Assembly: GCA_900321505.1 (NCBI GenBank)
Contig: ONWK01000411.1
Span: 1 to 6,111, forward strand
DNA length: 6,111 bases
Source of the DNA: an uncultured Eubacteriales bacterium
GTDB taxonomy: Bacteria > Bacillota > Clostridia > Lachnospirales > Lachnospiraceae
Direction of reading: 5' to 3'
The position numbers were made by a program, and so were the translations under genes. Under the pieces are notes generated by a model, which saw only the letters and a program-made list of their open reading frames with translations, did no database searches and was not told the origin of the DNA. This document shows, one piece after another, positions 1-5,924 of this stretch (position 1 is its first letter; each line of letters starts with the position of its first letter).

Positions 1-961
1 CAAAGCCTGCAGCTGTTGCTTCCTTAACGAACTTGGCATCAAGCTCATCATTTCCGGTAACGAAAGGAACATTCATGAGTGAACGGTCCTTCTTAACTAC
101 CGTACCCTTGAACATCTTGCTCTGATCAAGGAAATCATAAAGGATCTTTGCCTTCTTCTCATTATGCTGCTTCATGGCCTTGAGACCGCCCATATCCTTA
201 ACCCACTTGAATACAAGGCCGCAGATATAGATACCGTAGCACGGAGGTGTATTGTACAGAGACTCAGCATCAGCCTGTGTCTTATACTTCAGCATGGTCG
301 GTACGAACTCCGGAAGATCATCGCGGATCAGATCCTCACGGATGATAACTACTACTACGCCGGCAGGTCCCACGTTCTTCTGAACGCCGAAGTAAATGAG
401 ACCGTAATCGGATACATTTACCGGCTGGGAAAGGATGTCGGAGGACATATCTGCTACCAGGATCTTGCCCTTTGTATTGGGAAGCTCATGGAAAGCGGTT
501 CCGTAAATAGTATTGTTATGGCAGATGTATACATAATCTGCATCGTCATCGATCGGAAGATCGGAGCAATCGGGGATATAGGAGAATGTCTTATCCTCGG
601 AGGATGCAACTGCTACAGCCTTGCCGTACTTCTTGCCTTCCTGATAAGCCTTCTTTGCCCACTGTCCTGTGATGATGTAATCAGCAACGCCGTTCTTCAT
701 TAAGTTCATGGGAACTGCTGCGAACTGCTGTGAAGCACCACCCTGAAGGAAAAGAACCTTGTAGTTGTCAGGGATTTCCATAAGATCACGGAGATCCTGC
801 TCTGCTTCCTTGATGATGTTGTCATACACCTTGGAGCGGTGGCTCATTTCCATAACGCTCATGCCGCTGCCCTTGTAATCCATCATCTCTTCTGCTGCCT
901 GCTTCAGTACTACCTCGGGAAGTACGGAAGGTCCTGCGGAAAAATTATACACTCTTGCCAT
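1..961 (-). CDS. serC: Phosphoserine aminotransferase, N-terminal 320 residues (runs off left edge)
   Basis: This is a PLP-dependent aminotransferase (class V) that converts 3-phosphohydroxypyruvate and glutamate to O-phosphoserine and 2-oxoglutarate, the second step of serine synthesis; cytosolic. The frame is open from the ATG at 961 to the left edge, giving 320 codons plus one base. The protein starts MARVYNFSAGPSVLP, the typical SerC opening. Next come GGASQQF (about 74-80), GQWAKKAYQEGKKYG (about 99-113) and HNNTIYGT (148-155). The predicted PLP lysine is K195 in FGVQKNVGPAG. Family members have about 360 residues, so roughly 40 C-terminal residues lie outside the window, including the usual substrate-binding GHR and GGMRAS motifs. 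The start is supported by GGAGG at 976-972, ten bases upstream. The gene lies 106 bases after ilvB with no terminator seen between them, so co-transcription is likely. No promoter of its own was recognised. Confidence 0.94.
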   Translation of the reverse strand, partial: MARVYNFSAGPSVLPEVVLKQAAEEMMDYKGSGMSVMEMSHRSKVYDNIIKEAEQDLRDLMEIPDNYKVLFLQGGASQQFAAVPMNLMKNGVADYIITGQWAKKAYQEGKKYGKAVAVASSEDKTFSYIPDCSDLPIDDDADYVYICHNNTIYGTAFHELPNTKGKILVADMSSDILSQPVNVSDYGLIYFGVQKNVGPAGVVVVIIREDLIRDDLPEFVPTMLKYKTQADAESLYNTPPCYGIYICGLVFKWVKDMGGLKAMKQHNEKKAKILYDFLDQSKMFKGTVVKKDRSLMNVPFVTGNDELDAKFVKEATAAGF

Positions 962-1067
962 TTTTATATGTCCTCCATTTTTTATTCACTTGATCATTTC
1001 TGGATTCCCCGCTGTGCTCAGGATCACATTGCATCCTGAATACAGCAATCCTTTTTACAATACGATG
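962..1067 (-). other. ilvB-serC intergenic region (106 bases)
   Basis: The gap holds a long imperfect fold-back at 1002-1051 (listed separately) and the serC Shine-Dalgarno GGAGG at 976-972. On the transcribed (minus) strand no run of T follows the fold-back. It therefore does not look like an intrinsic terminator for ilvB, and readthrough into serC is the simplest reading. No convincing -35/-10 pair was found. Confidence 0.6.
1002..1051. repeat. Imperfect inverted repeat / fold-back element in the ilvB-serC gap
   Basis: On the plus strand GCTGTGCTCAGGAT (1011-1024) pairs with ATCCTGAATACAGC (1033-1046): 14 positions, with one C/A mismatch and one G/T wobble, around an 8-base loop. The outer arms GGATT (1002-1006) and AATCC (1047-1051) extend the stem by 5 bp, with CCCC (1007-1010) bulged. 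The left arm resembles a repeat I remember from many bacterial genomes, GATTCTTCGCTTCGCTCAGAATGACA: about 20 of 26 positions agree. It may be a decayed copy of such a dispersed element or a structured mRNA spacer. A T run (1052-1056) follows only on the plus strand, where no gene would need terminating. Confidence 0.7.
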
Positions 1068-2753
1068 TTATTTGCTGTTAAGCTCGGCTTCGCTTGCGAA
1101 GCAGGTTTCGATAGGAGCTCCCGGTGCAACCATGGGCCATACCTTGTCATCCATGCCGATCTGGCAGTCGATAACCTGCGGGCCCTTGCCCTTCAGCGCT
1201 GCGGAAAGGGCCTTCTCGAACTCGTCCACCGTAGTAACGGTATAAGCTGTAGCGCCGAGTCCTTCGGATACCTTCTGGAAGCTTACCTTATCGTTCAGCA
1301 TTGTATTTGAATAACGCTTGCCGTAGAAAAGGGTCTGCCACTGACGAACCATGCCGAGCACGTGGTTATTGATGATCACCTCAATAACGTGGATATCCTC
1401 ACGTGATGCGGTAGCCAGCTCCTGAAGGTTCATACGGAAGCAGCCGTCACCTGCTATGTTGATGACCGTCTTTGAAGGCTGTCCTATCTTTGCTCCTATG
1501 GCTGCGCCAAGGCCGTAGCCCATGGTGCCCAGTCCGCCGGAGGAAAGGAACTGACGTGGTTTGGCATAGTTATAATACTGTGCCGCCCACATCTGATGCT
1601 GTCCTACATCAGTGGTGATGATAGCCTTGCCTTTTGTAGCATTATAGATCCTGCTGATAATTGCAGGGCCTGTAAGATGCTCCATATCATATTCCATGGG
1701 ATAATCCTTAATAAGAGCGCGGATCTCCTTCATCCATGCAGCCTTCTTTGAAGGAGTAAGCTCCGCATTCAGCCTCTTCAGGATCTCCTTGGCATCACCG
1801 ATAACAGAAGCATCAACTATTATATTCTTGTTGATCTCTGCCGGATCTATATCGATATGAAGTATCTTTGCACCGTTTGCGAACTTTGCCGCATTACCGA
1901 TAACACGGTCGGAGAATCTGGCGCCGACAACGATAAGAAGATCTGCCTTGTTAACGCCGAAGTTTGATGCCTTGGTACCATGCATGCCTATCATTCCGGT
2001 ATATCTGCTGGAGGTGCCGTCAAATGCGCCCTTACCCATCAGAGTATCGCATACCGGAGCATCTATCTTATCTACGAACTCCTTAAGCTCGGCAGAAGCA
2101 CCTGCTATGGTTGCGCCGCCTCCCACCAGAACAAAAGGACGCTTTGAAGCCTTTATCATGGAAACTGCCGTTTCAATATCCTCTTCTTTGATGGTATCCG
2201 TTACCTTCTTGATGGCAGCAGGCTTCTTCGGTGTATAATCTGCCTTTGCGGCCGTTACATCCTTTGTGATATCCACAAGCACCGGTCCCGGACGTCCGCT
2301 CTTTGCAATTGAAAATGCACGGCGTATTGTTTCGGCAAGTGTATGGACATCCTTTACGATAAAGCTATGCTTGGTGATAGGCATTACCACGCCGGCAATA
2401 TCTATCTCCTGGAAGCTGTCCTTACCGAGCAGTGCCACACCTACATTTGCGGTGATGGCAACAAGGGGAACGGAATCCATATAAGCTGTTGCGATACCGG
2501 TAACAAGATTTGTCGCACCCGGTCCGCTGGTAGCCATGCAGACGCCAACCTTGCCTGTAGCTCTTGCATAGCCGTCCGCAGCATGGGCCGCACCCTGCTC
2601 GTGGCTTGTCAGAACGTGACGGATCTCATCGGAATGCTTATAGAGTTCGTCATAAACATTCAGTATGGTTCCTCCCGGATAGCCAAATACCGTGTCAACG
2701 CCCTGTTCCTTAAGGCATTCGATAACGATTTCTGAACCTGTAAGTTGTTTCAT
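1068..2753 (-). CDS. ilvB: Acetolactate synthase (acetohydroxyacid synthase), catalytic subunit
   Basis: This ThDP-, Mg- and FAD-dependent enzyme condenses two pyruvates to 2-acetolactate (valine/leucine branch), or pyruvate with 2-ketobutyrate to 2-aceto-2-hydroxybutyrate (isoleucine branch). The 561 residues are normal for a full catalytic subunit. The N-terminal pyrimidine-binding domain has FGYPGGTILNVYDEL (23-37) and the catalytic Glu E52 in SHEQGAAHAADGYAR. The central domain has VGARFSDRVIG (276-286). The C-terminal domain has GQHQMWAAQ (384-392), the ThDP/Mg motif GDG (435-437) through INN (461-463), then MVRQWQTLFYGKRYS. The start is supported by GGGAGG at 2766-2761, seven bases before the ATG. 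No ilvN (ACT-domain regulatory subunit) is adjacent; serC follows instead. The gene has its own promoter at 2880-2908 and a structured leader. The catabolic enzyme AlsS is an alternative, but the biosynthetic neighbours and RFSDRV, part of the FAD-binding region, favour IlvB. Confidence 0.97.
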   Translation of the reverse strand: MKQLTGSEIVIECLKEQGVDTVFGYPGGTILNVYDELYKHSDEIRHVLTSHEQGAAHAADGYARATGKVGVCMATSGPGATNLVTGIATAYMDSVPLVAITANVGVALLGKDSFQEIDIAGVVMPITKHSFIVKDVHTLAETIRRAFSIAKSGRPGPVLVDITKDVTAAKADYTPKKPAAIKKVTDTIKEEDIETAVSMIKASKRPFVLVGGGATIAGASAELKEFVDKIDAPVCDTLMGKGAFDGTSSRYTGMIGMHGTKASNFGVNKADLLIVVGARFSDRVIGNAAKFANGAKILHIDIDPAEINKNIIVDASVIGDAKEILKRLNAELTPSKKAAWMKEIRALIKDYPMEYDMEHLTGPAIISRIYNATKGKAIITTDVGQHQMWAAQYYNYAKPRQFLSSGGLGTMGYGLGAAIGAKIGQPSKTVINIAGDGCFRMNLQELATASREDIHVIEVIINNHVLGMVRQWQTLFYGKRYSNTMLNDKVSFQKVSEGLGATAYTVTTVDEFEKALSAALKGKGPQVIDCQIGMDDKVWPMVAPGAPIETCFASEAELNSK

Positions 2754-2827
2754 ATATCATCCTCCCGCAATCTCAGAACCGTTCCATAATAATGTACAGT
2801 TCCGTAAGACTGTTCAAATTGGTACAT
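2750..2827 (-). CDS. Possible 25-codon leader ORF overlapping the ilvB start (ATGA)
   Basis: ATG at 2827-2825 opens 25 codons ending in TGA at 2752-2750. The TGA overlaps the ilvB ATG in the four-base ATGA arrangement typical of translational coupling. An AGGAG (2842-2838) lies ten bases upstream of the ATG, the same spacing as for serC and leuB, but it sits in the 3' arm of the leader hairpin. The predicted peptide starts MYQFEQ and contains a small internal repeat, SYGTVHYYGTVLRL, ending in an acidic EDDI. Four tyrosines and only two Val, two Leu and one Ile make it unlike a classic ilv attenuator peptide. It matches no protein I recognise. Chance is a real possibility for an ORF this short, and the ilvB Shine-Dalgarno lies inside it. 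Confidence 0.3.
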   Translation of the reverse strand: MYQFEQSYGTVHYYGTVLRLREDDI

Positions 2828-2874
2828 AACCGTTCAGCTCCTGCGTAATCTGTCTGTACGCAGGATTTGCTGAA
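2828..2874 (-). promoter_or_regulatory. Strong hairpin at the predicted 5' end of the ilvB mRNA
   Basis: In mRNA orientation, TTCAGC (2874-2869) and CCTGCGTA (2864-2857) pair perfectly with TACGCAGG (2847-2840) and GCTGAA (2838-2833). This gives 14 bp, a nine-base loop and a 4-versus-1 internal loop. The predicted transcription start falls at about 2871-2875, so the hairpin would form the very end of the transcript. Its 3' arm contains AGGAG (2842-2838), the only Shine-Dalgarno candidate for the 25-codon leader ORF. No U tract follows, so it is not a terminator. Possible roles are 5'-end mRNA stabilisation or masking of that ribosome site. A second, weaker stem downstream pairs 2792-2800 with 2809-2813 and 2824-2827, enclosing the leader ORF's ATG. 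Confidence 0.65.
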
Positions 2875-2879
2875 TAGTT

Positions 2880-2908
2880 ACTATATCACTAAACTTTTTT
2901 CGTGGCAA
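2880..2908 (-). promoter_or_regulatory. Sigma-A/sigma-70 type promoter for ilvB
   Basis: Minus strand: the -35 TTGCCA (2908-2903, 5 of 6 match to TTGACA) and the -10 TATAGT (2885-2880, 5 of 6 match to TATAAT) are separated by exactly 17 bases. An extended -10 TG (TGATATAGT) is also present, and the spacer holds an A run. The -35 lies nine bases past the ilvD stop codon. The expected transcription start is about 2871-2875, giving a 5' leader of roughly 120 bases before ilvB. The position implies that ilvB, and probably serC, can be transcribed independently of leuB-ilvD. Confidence 0.75.
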
Positions 2909-2917
2909 GCATTGATT

Positions 2918-4591
2918 TTACGCTTTTTTCGGGATTTCAAGAATAGCTCCCCTGTTTCCGCTGGTAACCATGGAGGCATATCTTGCAAGATAACCTGTGG
3001 TAACCTTCGGCTCGCGGGGTGACCATGCAGCCTTACGCTTAGCCATTTCCTCATCGCTGACCTTAAGTGTGATCGAATAATTATTGATATCTATCTCTAT
3101 CATATCTCCTTCTTCTACCAGAGCGATGGGGCCGCCGACAGCTGCCTCGGGAGATACATGTCCTATGGATGCTCCGCGGCTTGCCCCTGAGAAACGTCCG
3201 TCGGTGATAAGCGCTACTGTAGATCCGAGGCCCATACCTGCGATGGCAGAGGTGGGGTTCAGCATCTCACGCATACCGGGGCCGCCCTTGGGGCCTTCAT
3301 AACGGATAACTACCACATCACCCTCTAAGATCTTTCCGCCGAGAATAGCTGCGATCGCATCCTCTTCGCTGTCAAATACTCTTGCGGGACCTTCATGCTT
3401 CAGCATTTCCGGAACTACCGCGGAACGCTTTACAACGGATCCGTCCGGTGCAAGGTTGCCCTTAAGTACAGCCAGGCCGCCGGTCTTTGAATACGGATTA
3501 TCTACAGGACGGATAACCTCGGGATTACGGTTTACTGAGTTCTTAACTGCTTCTCCGATGGTCTTTCCGGTAACCGTCATGCAGTTCTCATTTATAAGGC
3601 CCAGATCACAGAGTTCCTTAATTACCGCATATACACCGCCTGCTTCGTTGAGATCCTCCATATATGTCGGACCTGCCGGAGCAAGATGGCAGAGGTTAGG
3701 AGTCTTCTCACTTATCGGATTTGCAAAGGAAATGTCAAAGTCAAAGCCGATCTCATGAGCTATAGCCGGAAGATGAAGCATTGAGTTGGTTGAGCAGCCC
3801 AGGGCCATATCAACCGTAAGCGCATTCAGGATGGCATCCTTTGTGATGATGTCTCTCGGACGGATATTCTTTGCAAGCATATCCATTACAGCATAACCTG
3901 CCTTCTTTGCAAGACGGAGACGCTCTGAATATACTGCGGGAATGGTTCCGTTTCCGGGAAGTCCCATGCCGAGCACCTCGGTGAGACAGTTCATGGAGTT
4001 GGCCGTGTACATACCTGAACATGAACCGCAGGTAGGACATACATTTTCCTCAAATTCGGTAACATCATCCTCGCTGATCTTGCCGGCAGTGTATTCGCCG
4101 ACAGCCTCAAACATGGAGGACAGGCTTCTCTTTCTTCCATGTACATGGCCGGCCAGCATGGGGCCGCCGGACACGAATACGGTAGGAACATTCACTCTTG
4201 CCGCTGCCATAAGAAGTCCGGGAACATTCTTGTCACAGTTGGGGATCATTACCAGTGCATCAAACTGATGCGCTATGGCCATGGCCTCAGTGGAATCTGC
4301 GATCAGATCACGCGTAACAAGACTGTACTTCATACCGATATGTCCCATGGCGATACCGTCGCATACTGCGATGGCCGGGAACATAACAGGTGTTCCGCCT
4401 GCCTCGGCCACTCCCAGCTTAACCGCCTCGGCGATCTTGTCAAGATTCATATGGCCGGGAACGATCTCATTGTATGAGCATACAATACCCACCATGGGTT
4501 TCTTTATCTCTTCCTTTGTGTAACCCAGTGCATTCAGCAGTGAACGTGCGGGGGCCTGCTGAAGCCCGCATTTCATGTTATCACTTTTCAT
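2918..4591 (-). CDS. ilvD: Dihydroxy-acid dehydratase
   Basis: This cytosolic Fe-S dehydratase converts 2,3-dihydroxyisovalerate to 2-ketoisovalerate and 2,3-dihydroxy-3-methylvalerate to 2-keto-3-methylvalerate. It therefore serves valine, leucine and isoleucine synthesis. The 557 residues are a normal length. Visible family motifs in order: VPGHMNL (44-50), DGIAMGHIGMKYSL (78-91), NCDKNVPG (118-125), CPTCGSCSGMYTANSMNC (185-202), DMALGCSTNS (261-270), RYEGPKGGPGMREML (430-444) and DGRFSGASRGASIGHVSPEAA (464-484). C119 and C191 are likely cluster ligands. S468 is likely the catalytic serine. The VPGH version, rather than PCN, is that of the E. coli and Bacillus enzymes, so an oxygen-sensitive cluster is plausible (inference). 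The start is supported by GGGAG at 4603-4599, seven bases upstream. A terminator-like hairpin lies between leuB and this gene, and ilvB follows after 164 bases. Confidence 0.97.
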   Translation of the reverse strand: MKSDNMKCGLQQAPARSLLNALGYTKEEIKKPMVGIVCSYNEIVPGHMNLDKIAEAVKLGVAEAGGTPVMFPAIAVCDGIAMGHIGMKYSLVTRDLIADSTEAMAIAHQFDALVMIPNCDKNVPGLLMAAARVNVPTVFVSGGPMLAGHVHGRKRSLSSMFEAVGEYTAGKISEDDVTEFEENVCPTCGSCSGMYTANSMNCLTEVLGMGLPGNGTIPAVYSERLRLAKKAGYAVMDMLAKNIRPRDIITKDAILNALTVDMALGCSTNSMLHLPAIAHEIGFDFDISFANPISEKTPNLCHLAPAGPTYMEDLNEAGGVYAVIKELCDLGLINENCMTVTGKTIGEAVKNSVNRNPEVIRPVDNPYSKTGGLAVLKGNLAPDGSVVKRSAVVPEMLKHEGPARVFDSEEDAIAAILGGKILEGDVVVIRYEGPKGGPGMREMLNPTSAIAGMGLGSTVALITDGRFSGASRGASIGHVSPEAAVGGPIALVEEGDMIEIDINNYSITLKVSDEEMAKRKAAWSPREPKVTTGYLARYASMVTSGNRGAILEIPKKA

Positions 4592-4630
4592 AGTTGTACT
4601 CCCTTCTTTTTATCTATAACTGGTAACTTT

Positions 4631-4727
4631 CAGCACCCTGTGACTCCGGCCGCCCATGAGAAAACACAAAAACCAGTCTGGAAAGCAAGCTTTCCATCTG
4701 TGATTTTTTATTTTCCGTTGGGTGCTG
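4631..4727. repeat. 8-bp perfect inverted repeat enclosing the leuB-ilvD hairpin
   Basis: CAGCACCC (4631-4638) and GGGTGCTG (4720-4727) are exact reverse complements separated by 81 bases that contain the terminator-like hairpin. In the transcript the upstream arm starts nine bases after the leuB stop codon. The downstream arm lies 39 bases before the ilvD start. Pairing would close a large loop around the terminator. Because the second arm is made after the terminator, it cannot act as a simple antiterminator. A role in mRNA processing or stability, or coincidence, is possible. Confidence 0.5.
4661..4700 (-). terminator. Intrinsic terminator-like hairpin after leuB, upstream of ilvD
   Basis: In mRNA orientation TGGAAAG (4696-4690) and CTTTCCA (4685-4679) form a perfect 7-bp stem with a four-base loop. 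It is extended by CAG (4700-4698) with CTG (4676-4674) across a small internal loop. T-rich GTTTTTGTGTTTT (4673-4661) follows. The hairpin starts 35 bases after the leuB stop. On the plus strand a T run (4704-4709) also follows, so it could act in both directions. It may end a leu transcript or partly reduce readthrough into ilvD. No good promoter was found in the 69 bases between it and ilvD, which favours partial readthrough. Confidence 0.65.
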
Positions 4728-4735
4728 CGTAAATT

Positions 4736-5818
4736 CTATATTCTCTCTGCGATCAGCGTACCCATCTCATTTGTCTTCACCTGTGGCTCACCCTGCTTTG
4801 CGATATCGATGGTGCGGTATCCGTCTTCAAGAACCTGCTTAACCGCATTTTCGATCGCATCCGCTTCCTCATCAAGATCGAAGCTGTATCTCAGCATCAT
4901 GGCTGCTGAAAGAATGGTTGCGATGGGATTTGCGATATTCTGTCCTGCGATGTCCGGTGCCGATCCGCCCGAAGGCTCATAGAGACCGAATTTAGTCTCA
5001 TTCAGTGATGCGGAGGGAAGCATCCCTATGGATCCGGTGATCATGGAAGCCTCATCCGAAAGAATGTCTCCGAACATATTCTCTGTCAGCATTACATCAA
5101 ACTGTGCGGGATCCTTTACCAGCTGCATGGCTGCATTATCCACAAGCATGGTCTCAAAGGTAACATCGGGATAATCCTTTGCGACCTCCTCCGTGATCTT
5201 TCTCCACAGACGGGAGGAATCCAGAACATTTGCCTTATCCACAAGAGTAACCTTGCTGCGGCGCTTGCGTGCTATGTCAAAGCCCTTTATTGCTATCCTG
5301 CGGATCTCATCCTCTGTATAGAGCAGCGTGTCCACAGCAGTCATTTTTCCATCGATCTCCTTCGTGTAACGCTCTCCGAAATAAAGACCGCCGGTGAGCT
5401 CACGCATGATCATCATATCAAAACCCTTTGCCGCAACACTTTCCTTTAAGGGGCAGGCCTCCTTCAGCTCAGGATAAAGATATGCGGGGCGAAGGTTTGC
5501 GAAAAGCCCCAGTTCCTTACGGATCTTCAGAAGTCCCGCTTCCGGGCGCTTATTCGGAGGAAGCTTATACCATGGTGAGGTCTGTGTATTTCCGCCGATG
5601 GAGCCCTGAAGGATGGCATCCTTGGTCTTAGCAACCGCAACCGCCTCATCTGTAAGGGGTTCGCCGGTGGCATCTATGGAGCAGCCTCCCATAAGGATCT
5701 CCTCATAGTAAAATGTATGTCCGTACTTTTCACCAATGGCATCCAGCACCTTCTGTGCCTCCGTAACGATCTCCGGCCCGATGCCGTCGCCCTTGATGAC
5801 GCCGATGTTATAGTTCAT
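4736..5818 (-). CDS. leuB: 3-isopropylmalate dehydrogenase
   Basis: This NAD-dependent enzyme oxidises and decarboxylates (2R,3S)-3-isopropylmalate to 2-ketoisocaproate (via 2-isopropyl-3-oxosuccinate), the last leucine-specific step before transamination; cytosolic, normally a homodimer. The 360 residues match the usual length. Motifs: GDGIGPEI (10-17); substrate arginines R100, R110 and R139 with MRELTGGLYFGERY (138-151); catalytic Y146 and K195 (VDKANVL); metal-binding aspartates D227 (VDNAAMQL), D251 and D255 (MFGDILSDEAS); and the NAD-binding EPSGGSAPDIAG with IANP (281-298). The SGGSAPD form replaces the VHGSAPD of many Proteobacteria and is, from memory, common in Firmicutes. The start is supported by GGAGG at 5833-5829, ten bases upstream. 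leuD lies 106 bases upstream in the same direction, as in many leuCDB clusters. The stop is TAG at 4738-4736. Confidence 0.97.
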   Translation of the reverse strand: MNYNIGVIKGDGIGPEIVTEAQKVLDAIGEKYGHTFYYEEILMGGCSIDATGEPLTDEAVAVAKTKDAILQGSIGGNTQTSPWYKLPPNKRPEAGLLKIRKELGLFANLRPAYLYPELKEACPLKESVAAKGFDMMIMRELTGGLYFGERYTKEIDGKMTAVDTLLYTEDEIRRIAIKGFDIARKRRSKVTLVDKANVLDSSRLWRKITEEVAKDYPDVTFETMLVDNAAMQLVKDPAQFDVMLTENMFGDILSDEASMITGSIGMLPSASLNETKFGLYEPSGGSAPDIAGQNIANPIATILSAAMMLRYSFDLDEEADAIENAVKQVLEDGYRTIDIAKQGEPQVKTNEMGTLIAERI

Positions 5819-5924
5819 ATTTTTGATTCCTCCTTTTTATCCGTCATCCTGGTGAAGCTCAGCAATTGAAATATCCGCTTATCCGATCAGCGTATCCTGA
5901 ACTCCTTTCAGAATGACAGGCATA
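5819..5924 (-). other. leuD-leuB intergenic region (106 bases)
   Basis: The gap contains the long imperfect fold-back at 5841-5920 and the leuB Shine-Dalgarno at 5833-5829. No U tract follows the fold-back on the minus strand and no convincing promoter was seen, so leuD and leuB are probably co-transcribed through it. Confidence 0.55.
5841..5920. repeat. Long imperfect fold-back element between leuD and leuB
   Basis: On the plus strand GTCATCCTG (5843-5851) pairs with CAGAATGAC (5909-5917) with one mismatch. Further in, AGCTCAG (5856-5862) pairs with CTGAACT (5897-5903), 6 of 7. At the tip, ATCCGCT (5873-5879) pairs with AGCGTAT (5889-5895), 6 of 7, around a nine-base loop. Together these make one branched or bulged hairpin filling most of the gap. 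Both outer arms resemble the widespread bacterial motif GTCATTCTGAGCGAAGCGAAG (partly, with gaps), which the ilvB-serC fold-back also resembles. This points to a dispersed non-coding repeat, decayed in both places. Confidence 0.65.

Noticed and set aside
164..703. Plus-strand ORF of 179 codons antisense to serC
   Set aside because: The minus-strand frame encodes an unmistakable SerC across this region. The plus-strand translation has no recognisable motif.
1002..1056. Fold-back plus TTTTT as an intrinsic terminator
   Set aside because: The T run follows the hairpin only on the plus strand, where there is no gene to terminate. On the transcribed strand the sequence after the stem is not T-rich.
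1306..1530. Gly in place of the common Pro in IlvB GYGLGAAIGA (G416)
   Set aside because: From memory this variant is normal for the Clostridia branch of IlvB, and all catalytic motifs are intact.
2343..2735. Plus-strand ORF of 130 codons antisense to ilvB
   Set aside because: It is a shadow of the conserved IlvB N-terminal domain and resembles nothing known. Other plus-strand and out-of-frame ORFs over ilvD and leuB were rejected on the same ground.
4611..4658. 15-codon ORF upstream of ilvD as an attenuator peptide (ATG GGC GGC ... TAA)
   Set aside because: It has no ribosome binding site, is not rich in branched-chain codons, and lies after the terminator rather than before it.
4705..4733. 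Weak promoter TTTACG-17-TAAAAA just after leuB (minus strand)
   Set aside because: Both hexamers match only 4 of 6, and transcription would begin inside the terminator hairpin and destroy it.
4592..4735. T-box riboswitch upstream of ilvD
   Set aside because: No AGGGTGG-ACCGCG-like antiterminator core or specifier-loop arrangement is visible, and the gap is too short for a complete T-box. The 2754-2917 gap was also negative.
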